Positions 47,510 through 57,360 of a stretch of 64,000 nucleotides of DNA are shown here, piece after piece. The stretch is from Paenibacillus xylanilyticus (GTDB taxonomy: Bacteria; Bacillota; Bacilli; Paenibacillales; Paenibacillaceae): the NCBI RefSeq assembly GCF_009664365.1, contig NZ_CP044310.1, positions 2,429,001 to 2,493,000 on the forward strand, read 5' to 3'. Under the pieces are notes generated by a model. The model saw nothing but the letters and a program-made list of their open reading frames with translations. It did not search any database and was not told the origin of the DNA. Every line of letters starts with the position of its first letter. Position 1 is the first letter of the stretch. A program made the translations under genes and the position numbers.

Positions 47510-48781
47510 TTGGAAACCATACAAGTTGTATTTCTAACGGTGCTCATGTTCTTTGTCATCGTGACGGTTCATGAATGGGGGCATTATTATTTTGCCAAAC
47601 GCGCCGGTATTCTTGTAAGGGAATTTGCGATCGGTTTTGGTCCCAAATTGTTCTCATATAAAAGAAACGAGACCCAGTTTACATTGCGTTTGCTTCCATT
47701 TGGCGGATATGCACGCATGGCTGGTGAAGACCCCGAGCTTGTAGAAATCCAAGAGGGTCAGACCATTGCGGTTAGACCGTCGGATGATCAAGTGAAAATG
47801 ATTTATTTGGACCAATTGGATAATCGTAAAAATGTAATACGTGGCGAAGTGATCTCCATTGATATGGAGAATGCGTTGAAAATGCAATTGGATGTTGATG
47901 GAGAGGTACAACAATACCGCATACATCCACAAGCAATGCTCGTTAGTCGCGGTAAACAAACACAGATTGCTCCGAAAGACCGGCAGTTTGGCAGCAAGAC
48001 GGTTGGACAACGGGCGATGGCGATTTTTGCTGGACCATTGATGAACTTCATTCTGGCTTTTGTCTTGTTTGCTGTGTATGCACAAATGGCCGGAGTTCCG
48101 GTGGAAAACCCTAAAAATCTGCAAATCGGTGAAGTACTTGAGGGCGGCGCTGCCGACCAGGCCAACCTGAAAGAAGGAGATATCATTGAGACTATCAATG
48201 GTACGGCTATAGGTACGGATTCGCAAAAAATGGTGGCTATGATTGCTGAGTCGAAAGACAAGCCAATGGAATGGACCCTGCGTCGGGGAGAAGAAACATT
48301 CAATATAACGATTACCCCCCGGACTGTAGAGGGACAAGAGGGTGGTAAGGTAGGAATTGTGCCAACACTGCCAACCCGATCTGTTGGATTTGCAGAAACG
48401 TTCAAAGTATCAGGTTTAGCCATGGTGGATACCACAAAAGTCATCTTTGAAGGTTTCAAACATCTGATTAATCAGTTTAACATGGACGACATTGGCGGAC
48501 CGGTACGTACATTTGAAGTAACAGGTCAGATTGCCAAACAGGGCATTGAACAGCTAACAAGATGGGCGGCTATTTTGAGTTTGTACCTTGGAATCTTCAA
48601 CCTGTTGCCAATACCTGCGCTGGATGGCAGCCGATTGGTATTCCTTGGAATTGAAGCGCTAAGAGGACGCCCTGTTGATCCTAACCGTGAGGGTATGGTT
48701 CACTTTATAGGCTTTGCCATGCTGTTTGTACTGATGCTGGCTGTAACATATAATGATATACTACGTTTAATTAACGGATAA
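47510..48781 (+). CDS. rseP: Site-2 intramembrane metalloprotease RseP/RasP
   Basis: A 423-residue S2P protease. The zinc-binding HEWGH is at residues 21-25 in the first transmembrane helix. A PDZ domain is in the middle (IGEVLEGGAADQANLKEGDI). The second metal motif is in NLLPIPALDGSRL. It cleaves anti-sigma factors and remnant signal peptides in the membrane. The TTG start follows AAGGAGGATGG. An insertion of about 70 residues before the PDZ (VKMIYLDQLDNRKNVIRGEV) is typical of Bacillales RasP. Confidence 0.95.
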   Translation: METIQVVFLTVLMFFVIVTVHEWGHYYFAKRAGILVREFAIGFGPKLFSYKRNETQFTLRLLPFGGYARMAGEDPELVEIQEGQTIAVRPSDDQVKMIYLDQLDNRKNVIRGEVISIDMENALKMQLDVDGEVQQYRIHPQAMLVSRGKQTQIAPKDRQFGSKTVGQRAMAIFAGPLMNFILAFVLFAVYAQMAGVPVENPKNLQIGEVLEGGAADQANLKEGDIIETINGTAIGTDSQKMVAMIAESKDKPMEWTLRRGEETFNITITPRTVEGQEGGKVGIVPTLPTRSVGFAETFKVSGLAMVDTTKVIFEGFKHLINQFNMDDIGGPVRTFEVTGQIAKQGIEQLTRWAAILSLYLGIFNLLPIPALDGSRLVFLGIEALRGRPVDPNREGMVHFIGFAMLFVLMLAVTYNDILRLING

Positions 48782-48843
48782 TTATGGTTTGACTACACTC
48801 TGAATTTGCAGAGCGGGTCGTTATGGGAGGACGCTGGAGTCTT

Positions 48844-50298
48844 ATGTCAAAGGAAAATGATAAACAATTCGTGACTGAAATCACACCACAGGGCGAGGAT
48901 TTCTCCCGTTGGTACATTGATGTTATTAAAAAGGCCGATCTGATGGATTATTCGCCGGTTCGCGGATGTATTGTGTTCAAGCCGGATGGATTTGAGATCT
49001 GGGAACATATCAAGGATGAACTTGATCGTCGTTTCCGCGAAACGGGCCATCGCAACGCGTATTTCCCGATGTTCATTCCAGAGAGCTTTTTCCAAAAAGA
49101 AAAAGAGCATGTTGAAGGATTCAACCCGGAATTGCCTTGGGTTACCGAAGCTGGTGGTGAAAAGCTGGAAGAACGTCTGGCAATTCGTCCGACTTCCGAA
49201 ACCATCATTGGTCACATGTATTCCAAATGGATTCAATCCTATCGTGATCTGCCTGTTCTGATCAACCAGTGGGCTAACGTTGTTCGTTGGGAGAAAAGAA
49301 CATTGCCTTTCCTACGGACAAGCGAATTTCTCTGGCAGGAAGGTCATACAGCTCACGAAACGGAAGAAGAAGCACGTGAGGAAACGATGCGCATGCTTGA
49401 AATCTATCGCGAAGTCGTGGAAGAGTATTTGGCTATCCCGGTTATCAGTGGTCAAAAAACGCCTTCAGAGAAATTTGCAGGTGCGGTGGATACATACTCC
49501 ATCGAAGCGATGATGAAAGATGGACGTGCCGTACAGGCCGGAACTTCTCACTTCATGGGTACTAACTTTGCCAAAGCATTTGAAATTCAGTATCTCAGCC
49601 GTGAAAATGTACTTGAGCATGCCTATACGACATCGTGGGGCGTAAGTACACGCTTGATCGGTGCGCTGATCATGGTGCACGGTGATGATCGTGGTCTGGC
49701 ACTTCCTCCAAAAGTGGCACCAACCCAAGTCGTGATGATTCCGATTGGACCGCCAAAAACGCGTGATGCCGTTGTGGGTCGTGCGGACGAATTGTTCGCT
49801 GAACTGAAAAAAGCAGGCATTCGTGTTAAAATGGATGACCGCAGTGATGTTCGTCCAGGCTGGAAATTCAATGAATACGAGATGCGCGGAGTTCCAGTTC
49901 GTCTCGAGATTGGTCCTCGTGACATGGAAAATGGTGTTTGTGTGCTTGTGTCTCGGATTACTGGTGAGAAAAAAGTAGTAGAGCAGGCGAATCTGGTGGA
50001 AGAAATTCAGGATATGCTCAATCAGGTTCAATCTGATATGCTGGAACGTGCACGCACATTTATGTCGGACAACTTCTACTCTGTAGATACGCTCGATGAG
50101 ATGAAGGAATTGATGGAAAACAAACGTGGCTTCACGCTGGCCGGCTGGTGCGGCTCCGAAGCTTGCGAAGATAAAGTAAGAGAAGTAACAGGTGCAACAA
50201 GCCGGAACATTCCGTTCCAGCCTGCGGAAGAAAAGCATACGTGCCTGGCTTGTGGTGAAAAGGCGAAGAACACAGTCGTGTTTGCAAGAGCCTACTAG
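48844..50298 (+). CDS. proS: Prolyl-tRNA synthetase, archaeal/eukaryal type
   Basis: A 484-residue class II synthetase. The class II motif 1/2 region includes FPMFIPESFF, RPTSETIIGHMYSKWIQSYR and RWEKRTLPFLRTSEFLWQEG. It lacks the roughly 180-residue editing (INS) domain of bacterial-type ProRS (about 565 residues) and ends in the zinc-binding C-terminal domain of the archaeal type (WCGSEACE and CLACGEKA, four Cys). It sits in the rseP-polC slot where B. subtilis has the bacterial form. The ATG at 48844 gives MSKENDKQ. Confidence 0.95.
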   Translation: MSKENDKQFVTEITPQGEDFSRWYIDVIKKADLMDYSPVRGCIVFKPDGFEIWEHIKDELDRRFRETGHRNAYFPMFIPESFFQKEKEHVEGFNPELPWVTEAGGEKLEERLAIRPTSETIIGHMYSKWIQSYRDLPVLINQWANVVRWEKRTLPFLRTSEFLWQEGHTAHETEEEAREETMRMLEIYREVVEEYLAIPVISGQKTPSEKFAGAVDTYSIEAMMKDGRAVQAGTSHFMGTNFAKAFEIQYLSRENVLEHAYTTSWGVSTRLIGALIMVHGDDRGLALPPKVAPTQVVMIPIGPPKTRDAVVGRADELFAELKKAGIRVKMDDRSDVRPGWKFNEYEMRGVPVRLEIGPRDMENGVCVLVSRITGEKKVVEQANLVEEIQDMLNQVQSDMLERARTFMSDNFYSVDTLDEMKELMENKRGFTLAGWCGSEACEDKVREVTGATSRNIPFQPAEEKHTCLACGEKAKNTVVFARAY

Positions 50299-50444
50299 GT
50301 CATCATTAACATCAGGACTATTCACCGTATGAGTAAGTAATGGAAGGCTTCTGTCGGATAAAATGAGTCGGTGCGGGTTCGGATCGGGGACATTTTTGAT
50401 TGCAGAAGCTTTTCATGTTTTAAGGGGGTACAAGGAGGAACACG

Positions 50445-53400
50445 ATGAGTGGATTCGAGGAGAAACGAAAACGGTTTGAATTGTTGATGAAACAGGCAGA
50501 ACTGCCTGCAGGTCTGACCGATCCCTATTTTCTGGACGGATGGATTGAACAGGTAGAGACGAATCGCAGCAACCGGGAATGGCATATCCTGATCAGTAAG
50601 GATACGTTAGTTCCTGCACCGATCTATCGTACGTTTAGCCTGCATATTCAGGAGAAAATGAATCATATCGCCAAAATTACATTTGGTTTTAAGTATACAG
50701 AGCAAGTGCAGCCAAGTGATATTGTAAGTGAATATTGGAATCTGTTTCTGGAATGGGTCACTCGCGAGATTCCATCCGTAAATGGATGGATGAACCGAAC
50801 TACCTTTGAATGTGAAGCAGATTTGCTGCAATTGACCATGAGTGATTCTACATCGATGGAGCTCGCGCGTAAGAAACAGATTGATCAGGCGATTACAACA
50901 TTCTATGAAAAATATTTTCATCTCCCGCTCCGCATTAAACTACAAGTTGGTGAAGTGGGAAGCAATAAGGAAGCGATGGAACAGTTTCAGGCTCAGAAGA
51001 AGGTTGAGGAGCGACAGGTCATCGAACAGATGATGAGCGAAGTGACCGAAATGGAAGCGCCGGAAGACGAGGATCATGGCGATGTACGCTTGCAGATGGG
51101 CTATGAGATCAAAGAGCCGGCTGTACCGATGCAGGACGTTCAGGATGAAGAGAAGAAAATTACGCTTCAAGGCTCGATCTTTGGTCTGGACCGCAAGGAG
51201 CTGCGGAACGGAAATACACTGTTTACCTTCTATCTGACCGACTTTACAGATTCGATGCAAATGAAGATGTTTGCGAAGACAAAAGAGGATGTTAAAATCT
51301 TGAGCCTTCTGGCCAATGGGAAATGGGTCAAGGTTCGCGGACGCGTAGAGTACGACCGATTTATGCAAATTCCTGAACTGGCCATGATTCCTTCGGATCT
51401 GACCGAAATCAAGGCACCTCCATCACGAAAAGATACCGCGCAGGAGAAACGGGTGGAATTCCATCTGCACTCAACCATGAGTACCATGGATGCTGTAACC
51501 TCCATCGATAAATATGTGAAAACTGCTGCGGAGTGGGGACACACGGCAATTGCTGTCACGGATCACGGTGGAGTACAAGTCTATCCGGAGGCAGCCAAAG
51601 CAGCGAAGAAAAACGGCATCAAAATGATATACGGCCTAGAGGCCAATGTAGTGAATGATTCCGTTGCCGTTGTTCTGGCACCACAGCCAATTGATCTGAA
51701 AACAGCGACCTACATCGTATTCGATATCGAGACAACGGGTCTATCCGTTACACAGAACAAGATTATTGAGATTGCTGCGGTCAAAGTGCAAGAGGGCAAA
51801 GAGATCGACCGGTTTGCCACATTTGTAAATCCACACGAACGAATTCCGTACAACATTCAGCAATTGACCAACATTACGGATGAAATGGTCAAAGATGCAC
51901 CGGAGCTTGAACCGGTCATTCGTGACTTTGTTGCGTTTGCGGGTGATGGTGTGCTGGTCGCGCACAATGCACGATTCGATATGGGCTTTATCCAGGCGTC
52001 CCTTAAAAATTTGGGCATGCCTGAGCTGCCAAACCCTGTACTGGATACGCTGGAATTGGCACGGCTTTTGTATCCAAAAATGAAAAACCACCGACTCAAC
52101 ACACTGGCTGATAAATACAAAGTCGCACTGGAAAGCCATCACCGGGCGATTGATGATACGATTGCCCTTGCTGGAATCCTGAATGGACTCGTGAATGATG
52201 CAGCCCAGTTAAAAGGCTTAACCATGCTGGACCGGTTGAACGATTACGTCGGGGTTGATTTGTCGAATACACGTCCATTCCACTGCGGGATTTACGCATT
52301 GAATGATGTCGGCAAGAAGAATTTGTACAAGCTGGTGTCCTTGTCTCATACGGAATACTTTAAGCGTGTCCCATGTATTCCGAAGTCCAAGCTGGTCGGC
52401 TTGCGCGAAGGACTGGTTATTATATCCGGTTGTGAAAAAGGAGAGTTCTTCGAGGCAGTTCTGAATAAATCACTGGAAGAGGCCGAAGAAATCGCCGAGT
52501 TTTACGACGTTTTGGAGATTCAACCCCTCACGATGTATATGCATCTCGTGGATAAGGGACTCGTGGCCACACCGGAAGAATTGAAACTTGCAGTTCGCAA
52601 AGTGGTTGATATCGGAGCCAAATTGAACAAGCCGGTTATTGCTACAGGCAATGTGCACTATTTGGAGCCAAGGGATAAAATCTATCGGGATATTACCATC
52701 CACGGAATTACCGGTTTCAGTCCGCTGAAAGACCAGCGTAAACCGGATGCCCATTTTAGAACCACAGCAGAAATGCTGGAGGAATTCCAGTTCCTGGGTC
52801 AGGACAAAGCCTACGAGGTTGTCGTCACAAATACGATTGAACTTGCTGATCGCTTTGAGGAAATCAAGCTGTTCCCGGACAAGCTGTTTACGCCAATATT
52901 GGAAGGTGCAGACGAAGAAATTCGGAACACCTGCTACAATACGGCAAAGTCGATATATGGGGAAGACCTGCCTGAAGTCATCGTGGCACGTCTAGAGAAA
53001 GAGCTACAGCCGATCATCAAATACGGTTTCTCTGCCAACTATCTGATCTCGGAGCGTCTGGTAAAAAAATCGAATCAGGATGGTTATCTGGTAGGCTCCC
53101 GGGGATCTGTAGGATCATCGGTTGTCGCAACCTTCCTTGGCATCTCCGAGGTTAATCCGCTTCCGGCTCACTATATCTGTGTAAACTCTGAATGTAAACA
53201 CAGCGAATGGTTCCTGGACGGAAGTGTACCAAGTGGATTCGACCTTCCAGAGAAGGAATGCCCCGACTGTGGAGGCAGACTGAAGGGAGAAGGGCAAGAT
53301 ATACCGTTTGAGACGTTCCTTGGCTTCAAGGGGGACAAGGTTCCTGATATCGACTTGAACTTTTCGGGTGATTACCAGCCACATGCTCACAACTACACGA

Positions 53401-54767
53401 AAGTACTCTTTAGTGAAAAAAGCGTGTTTCGAGCTGGCACCATCGGTACCGTTGCCGAGAAAACAGCCTTTGGTTTCGCCAAGAAATATGAGGAAGAGCA
53501 TCATAAGAAATGGCGCGGAGCAGAATTGAATCGACTGGCTTCAGGTTGTACAGGGGTCAAGCGGAGCACGGGACAGCATCCCGGGGGCATTGTCGTTGTA
53601 CCGGATTATATTGAAGTGGAAGATGTTACTCCTGTTCAATATCCTGCGGACGACGTTACTGCAGAGTGGAAAACAACTCACTTTGATTATCACGCCTTTG
53701 AAGAGAACTTGTTGAAACTGGATATCCTAGGACATGATGATCCCACCATGATGCGTATGCTGCAGGATCTGACCGGGGTCGATCCAACCACCATTCCGAT
53801 GAATGATCCAAAAGTCATGAGCATGTTCAACTCTACGGAAGCACTGGGAGTAACTCCTGAACAGATCCGTTCACCTGTTGCAACCTTTGGTGTGCCGGAG
53901 ATGGGGACGAAGTTTGTGCGTCAAATGCTTGTCGAATCCCAGCCGTCGTCCTTTGCCGATTTATTGCAGATTTCGGGGTTGTCCCACGGAACAGGGGTAT
54001 GGCTTGGAAACGCACAAGAACTGATCAAGAATGGTACATGTAACATTAAAACGGTAATTGGTTGCCGGGATGATATCATGTTATTCCTCATCTATAAAGC
54101 AGGGATGGACGCAAGTCTGGCCTTTAAGATTACAGAGAGTGTTCGTAAAGGGCGGGGGTTGCCTCAGGAGTGGATTGATGAGATGAAAAACTGCAAAGTG
54201 CCACAATGGTACATTGACTCTTGTCTCAAAATCCAGTACATGTTCCCGAAGGCCCACGCGGCCGCTTATGTTATTTCGGCAGTTCGTACTGCATTCTTCA
54301 AGCTGTATCATCCGATTGAATTCTACGCAACCTATTTTACAGTTCGTGCAGATGAGTTTGACATCGAGCTGGTGTGTCAGGGGTACGATGCGATCTATCG
54401 GAAAATTGTTGAAATTGAACAATTGGGATTCCAGGCACCGCCAAAAGAAAAAAACATGCTTCCTGTGCTTGAAATGGCTCTGGAAATGGCAGCTCGTGGA
54501 TTCTCACTCAAGCCGATTGATTTGTACCGTTCTGAAGCTACAAAATTTATCGTGGACGGAAATGCACTGATTCCTCCATTTTCCGCACTTGCGGGGATCG
54601 GTGATAATGCAGCACGTAATATTGCGGCGGCAAGAGATCATGGTGAGTTTCTGTCGATTGAAGACTTTCAGCAAAAATCCAAGGCAAGTAAAACGATTGT
54701 CGAACTATTGTCGGGGATGGGCTGTTTCCGAGGGCTGCCGGAAAGCAATCAATTATCCCTGTTTTAA
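50445..54767 (+). CDS. polC: DNA polymerase III alpha subunit PolC (Gram-positive type)
   Basis: A 1440-residue replicative polymerase of usual PolC length. An OB-fold (about residues 240-320) and the PHP domain (EFHLHSTMSTMDAVTSIDK, then TDHGGVQVYPEA) are present. The 3'-5' exonuclease is inserted in the PHP (VFDIETTGLSVTQNKI, HNARFDMGFI, HRAIDDTIALAG). The polymerase palm has GSRGSVGSSVVATFLGISEV and PDIDLNFSGDYQ, a zinc motif CVNSECKHSEW...CPDCGG, and a C-terminal region with KAHAAAYVISAVRTAFFKL. GGAGGAACACG precedes the ATG. Confidence 0.98.
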   Translation: MSGFEEKRKRFELLMKQAELPAGLTDPYFLDGWIEQVETNRSNREWHILISKDTLVPAPIYRTFSLHIQEKMNHIAKITFGFKYTEQVQPSDIVSEYWNLFLEWVTREIPSVNGWMNRTTFECEADLLQLTMSDSTSMELARKKQIDQAITTFYEKYFHLPLRIKLQVGEVGSNKEAMEQFQAQKKVEERQVIEQMMSEVTEMEAPEDEDHGDVRLQMGYEIKEPAVPMQDVQDEEKKITLQGSIFGLDRKELRNGNTLFTFYLTDFTDSMQMKMFAKTKEDVKILSLLANGKWVKVRGRVEYDRFMQIPELAMIPSDLTEIKAPPSRKDTAQEKRVEFHLHSTMSTMDAVTSIDKYVKTAAEWGHTAIAVTDHGGVQVYPEAAKAAKKNGIKMIYGLEANVVNDSVAVVLAPQPIDLKTATYIVFDIETTGLSVTQNKIIEIAAVKVQEGKEIDRFATFVNPHERIPYNIQQLTNITDEMVKDAPELEPVIRDFVAFAGDGVLVAHNARFDMGFIQASLKNLGMPELPNPVLDTLELARLLYPKMKNHRLNTLADKYKVALESHHRAIDDTIALAGILNGLVNDAAQLKGLTMLDRLNDYVGVDLSNTRPFHCGIYALNDVGKKNLYKLVSLSHTEYFKRVPCIPKSKLVGLREGLVIISGCEKGEFFEAVLNKSLEEAEEIAEFYDVLEIQPLTMYMHLVDKGLVATPEELKLAVRKVVDIGAKLNKPVIATGNVHYLEPRDKIYRDITIHGITGFSPLKDQRKPDAHFRTTAEMLEEFQFLGQDKAYEVVVTNTIELADRFEEIKLFPDKLFTPILEGADEEIRNTCYNTAKSIYGEDLPEVIVARLEKELQPIIKYGFSANYLISERLVKKSNQDGYLVGSRGSVGSSVVATFLGISEVNPLPAHYICVNSECKHSEWFLDGSVPSGFDLPEKECPDCGGRLKGEGQDIPFETFLGFKGDKVPDIDLNFSGDYQPHAHNYTKVLFSEKSVFRAGTIGTVAEKTAFGFAKKYEEEHHKKWRGAELNRLASGCTGVKRSTGQHPGGIVVVPDYIEVEDVTPVQYPADDVTAEWKTTHFDYHAFEENLLKLDILGHDDPTMMRMLQDLTGVDPTTIPMNDPKVMSMFNSTEALGVTPEQIRSPVATFGVPEMGTKFVRQMLVESQPSSFADLLQISGLSHGTGVWLGNAQELIKNGTCNIKTVIGCRDDIMLFLIYKAGMDASLAFKITESVRKGRGLPQEWIDEMKNCKVPQWYIDSCLKIQYMFPKAHAAAYVISAVRTAFFKLYHPIEFYATYFTVRADEFDIELVCQGYDAIYRKIVEIEQLGFQAPPKEKNMLPVLEMALEMAARGFSLKPIDLYRSEATKFIVDGNALIPPFSALAGIGDNAARNIAAARDHGEFLSIEDFQQKSKASKTIVELLSGMGCFRGLPESNQLSLF

Positions 54768-54856
54768 TGGAAGCTTAACCCGTCAAAAAAGCACCTGTCA
54801 GAAGGTTGCGTAATTTTTTCTTCATTAGTACACAATCGACCTGAAAGATCGCTTAC

Positions 54857-54885
54857 TTGTCACTATTACCAGACTATGTTATAAT
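54857..54885 (+). promoter_or_regulatory. Strong promoter of the rimP-nusA-infB operon
   Basis: TTGTCA (54857-54862), a 17-base spacer and a perfect TATAAT (54880-54885), with TG one base before the -10 (extended -10). Transcription from about 54892 gives a leader of about 130 bases. Confidence 0.85.
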
Positions 54886-54917
54886 TTCTGAAGTGAACGA
54901 GATAGTACGAATTTCTG

Positions 54918-54939
54918 AAGAGTGGGGAAACCCACTCTT
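54918..54939 (+). promoter_or_regulatory. GAAA-tetraloop hairpin in the rimP leader
   Basis: AAGAGTGGG (54918-54926), GAAA, CCCACTCTT (54931-54939): a perfect 9-bp stem with a stable GNRA loop. The following TAGTCTTTGG is a poor T-run. It is likely a leader element for regulation or protein binding, possibly related to NusA autocontrol. Confidence 0.6.
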
Positions 54940-55023
54940 TAGTCTTTGGTATACAAGAATCTTGGGTATTACGAAATTGTCGGCTTAACATGTCGGCGTA
55001 ACCTAAGTTGGAGGTTATCGGTT

Positions 55024-55485
55024 TTGAGCACAACGAAGATTAAATCTACCGTGGAAGAAATGATCCAACCCTACTTGAATGAACAAGGCTTCGAGCTGGT
55101 TGACATCGATTACGTCAAAGAAGGCAGCAACTGGTTTTTACGGGTGTATGTCGACAAAGAGGGTGGCATCGACATCGATGATTGTGTCTTGATCAGCGAA
55201 CAGCTGAGCGCCAAGCTGGATGAGAACGATCCGATTCCAACCGTCTATTTCCTTGAAGTGTCTTCTCCGGGAGCTGAACGTCCACTGAAAAAAGCGGAGG
55301 ATGTTGCAAAATCCGTAGGGAAAAACGTATTTGTTACGACCTACGAAGCAGTGAATGGAATGAAGGAGTTTGAAGGTAAATTGCTTTCCTTTGATAACGG
55401 GGAACTTGTGATCGAAGCAGGCAAGAAGCAGTACACGGTTCCTTATGATAAGGTAGCCAGTGCGCGCTTGGCCATTCTGTTTTAA
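55024..55485 (+). CDS. rimP: Ribosome maturation factor RimP
   Basis: A 153-residue 30S assembly factor. IDYVKEGSNWFLRVYVDKEG, GIDIDDCVLISEQLSAKLDE and YFLEVSSPGAERPLKKAED are diagnostic. The frame is open upstream to 54946, but GGAGGTT at 55010-55016 fixes the TTG start at 55024. It is the first gene of the nusA-infB operon, separated from nusA by a large hairpin. Confidence 0.96.
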   Translation: MSTTKIKSTVEEMIQPYLNEQGFELVDIDYVKEGSNWFLRVYVDKEGGIDIDDCVLISEQLSAKLDENDPIPTVYFLEVSSPGAERPLKKAEDVAKSVGKNVFVTTYEAVNGMKEFEGKLLSFDNGELVIEAGKKQYTVPYDKVASARLAILF

Positions 55486-55517
55486 GTGCCTTGTTCACTT
55501 TATTAATGAAAAAGACA

Positions 55518-55581
55518 CATCTCACGATAACGGCAAGGTGCTCATGAGTTTTGAGCCTTTCGCCGTTTTACGTATGAGATG
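55518..55581 (+). promoter_or_regulatory. Long hairpin between rimP and nusA
   Basis: CATCTCA (55518-55524) pairs with TGAGATG (55575-55581), AACGGC (55529-55534) with GCCGTT (55562-55567), and the apex can pair GCTC with GAGC. T-runs are present only inside the right arm. It occupies most of the 123-base spacer and ends a short distance before the nusA ribosome site (AAAGGGGGA). Confidence 0.6.
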
Positions 55582-55608
55582 CCATGTTTGAAAGGGGGAT
55601 CAACATTC

Positions 55609-56706
55609 ATGAGTATGGATTTTATTGAAGCAATGAATGAATTGGAGCGGGAAAAAGGGATCAGCAAGGATGTGCTGTTTGAAGCGATTGAGGCGGCATT
55701 AATCTCCAGCTACAAACGTAATTTCAACACCGCTCAAAACGTGCGTGTTGATATGAACCGTAACACTGGAGTTATTCGTGTATATGCACGTAAATTAATC
55801 GTGGAGGAAGTACTCGATTCACGCACCGAAATTTCGTTGCCTGCTGCACGTGAAATTAACCCACACTTCCAGCTGGAAGATATTGCGGAGATTGAGGTTA
55901 CGCCGCGCGATTTCGGACGTATCGCCGCACAGACTGCCAAACAGGTAGTGACCCAGCGGATTCGTGAAGCCGAACGCGGCCTGATCTACAACGCTTTCGT
56001 AGACAAGGAAGAGGATATCGTTACGGGAGTGGTGCAGCGTCAGGATTTGCGCAATATCTACATCGATCTGGGCAAAATCGAAGCGGCATTACCGTTAACT
56101 GAATTGATGCCGAATGAAAAATTTGTTCATGGTGACCGCATTAAGGCATACATCACCAAGGTCGAGAATACGACCAAAGGGCCGCAAATCATCTTGTCCC
56201 GTACACACCCGGGTCTATTGAAACGTCTCTTTGAACTGGAAGTTCCTGAAATCTTTGACGGAGTCGTTGAGATTCGCTCCGTTGCACGTGAAGCCGGCTT
56301 CCGCTCCAAAATTGCCGTACATTCCCGCAATGAGGAAGTTGACCCGGTTGGATCATGTGTAGGCCCTAAAGGCATGCGCGTGCAGACCATTGTGGGTGAG
56401 CTGCGCGGTGAAAAGATTGACATCGTTCGTTACTCCGAACAGGTAGACGAATATGTGGCTAATGCATTGAGTCCTTCCAAAGTGTTGGAAGTTCAAGTAT
56501 TTGAAGAAGAGAAAATGGCCCGTGTCATCGTACCGGACTATCAACTGTCCCTGGCTATCGGCATCAAGGGGCAAAATGCCCGCCTGGCAGCGAAGCTGAC
56601 CGGCTGGAAAATCGACATTAAGAGCGAGAGCCAGGCGGAACAGGAATTCGGCAGAGAAAAAGATTCTTCTTCAGAAATGCACCAAGATTCCGTCTCCGTC
56701 GATTAA
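55609..56706 (+). CDS. nusA: Transcription termination/antitermination factor NusA
   Basis: A 365-residue NusA of Bacillus length, without the C-terminal acidic repeats of E. coli. The N-domain begins [19 protein letters not shown]. The S1 domain covers [20 protein letters not shown]. The KH domains include [20 protein letters not shown] and [20 protein letters not shown]. The ATG at 55609 is ten bases after GGGGG; the upstream frame is rejected. It modulates pausing and termination genome-wide. Confidence 0.97.
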   Translation: MSMDFIEAMNELEREKGISKDVLFEAIEAALISSYKRNFNTAQNVRVDMNRNTGVIRVYARKLIVEEVLDSRTEISLPAAREINPHFQLEDIAEIEVTPRDFGRIAAQTAKQVVTQRIREAERGLIYNAFVDKEEDIVTGVVQRQDLRNIYIDLGKIEAALPLTELMPNEKFVHGDRIKAYITKVENTTKGPQIILSRTHPGLLKRLFELEVPEIFDGVVEIRSVAREAGFRSKIAVHSRNEEVDPVGSCVGPKGMRVQTIVGELRGEKIDIVRYSEQVDEYVANALSPSKVLEVQVFEEEKMARVIVPDYQLSLAIGIKGQNARLAAKLTGWKIDIKSESQAEQEFGREKDSSSEMHQDSVSVD

Positions 56707-56732
56707 AGTAAAGCACGGGGGGGCGCTAACGT

Positions 56733-57041
56733 ATGAAACAGAAAAAAGTGCCGCTGCGCAAATGTGTGGCGTGCCAAGAAATGATGCCCAAAAAGCAACT
56801 GATCCGTATCGTTAAAACGCCAGAGGATGAAGTGCTGATCGATTTGACTGGCAAAAAGTCCGGACGTGGCGCTTATTTATGCGGCAAGGAATCCTGTTTT
56901 AAACTTGCACTCAAAAACCGGTCTTTGGACCGGGCGTTGAAAGGCAAGGTTTCACCTGAAATTTACGAGCAATTGGCTGCTGATTTCGCTTCGGTTGAAG
57001 ATGATTTCATCGCAGCGCAGGAGCGTGATCATGATGAATAA
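56733..57041 (+). CDS. rnpM: RNase P modulator RnpM (YlxR family)
   Basis: A 102-residue YlxR. PLRKCVACQEMMPKKQLIRI and GRGAYLCGKESCF are the family signature, with paired Cys residues. YlxR has been described as an RNA-binding regulator of RNase P activity. It follows nusA by 26 bases and overlaps ylxQ by 11 bases. Confidence 0.92.
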   Translation: MKQKKVPLRKCVACQEMMPKKQLIRIVKTPEDEVLIDLTGKKSGRGAYLCGKESCFKLALKNRSLDRALKGKVSPEIYEQLAADFASVEDDFIAAQERDHDE

Positions 57042-57360
57042 CAAAGCGTTGTCTTATCTGGGACTCTCCATGCGCGCAGGCAAACTGGTGACAGGTGAAG
57101 AAATCGTGCTCAAGGCGATCCGTTCTTCCGAAGCTAAGATGGTTATTGTTGCGGGTGACGCCTCGGCCAATACACAGAAGAAATTTCGCGACAAATGCGG
57201 AACCTACAAAGTTCCGCTAGTGATCGGATTTGACCGGGATAGTCTGGGTTCAAGTATCGGTAAAGAAACGCGGGTTGTTCTTGCGGTAACGGACCGTGGG
57301 TTTGCAAAAATGATCTCCAAGCAAGTCGGTATAATGTCGGAGGTGGAGTATATTGAGTAA
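57031..57360 (+). CDS. ylxQ: L7Ae-family ribosomal-like protein YlxQ
   Basis: A 109-residue L7Ae/L30e/Gadd45-fold protein. [19 protein letters not shown] and [15 protein letters not shown] match the kink-turn-binding family. The ATG at 57031, seven bases after AGGAG, is used; the frame from 56995 would run deep into rnpM. The last eight bases overlap infB. The role in Bacillus is unclear. Confidence 0.9.
   Translation: MMNNKALSYLGLSMRAGKLVTGEEIVLKAIRSSEAKMVIVAGDASANTQKKFRDKCGTYKVPLVIGFDRDSLGSSIGKETRVVLAVTDRGFAKMISKQVGIMSEVEYIE

Noticed and set aside
47654..48459. Two overlapping antisense ORFs (227 and 218 residues) over rseP
   Set aside because: Both frames are open only as shadows of rseP, and they overlap each other.
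49465..50325. 286-residue antisense ORF over proS
   Set aside because: Mirror of a strongly biased coding frame; no independent evidence of coding.
54790..54825. Terminator after polC
   Set aside because: GCACCT...AGGTTGC before TTTTTT pairs only with a mismatch and a short stem, so it is too weak to list as a feature.
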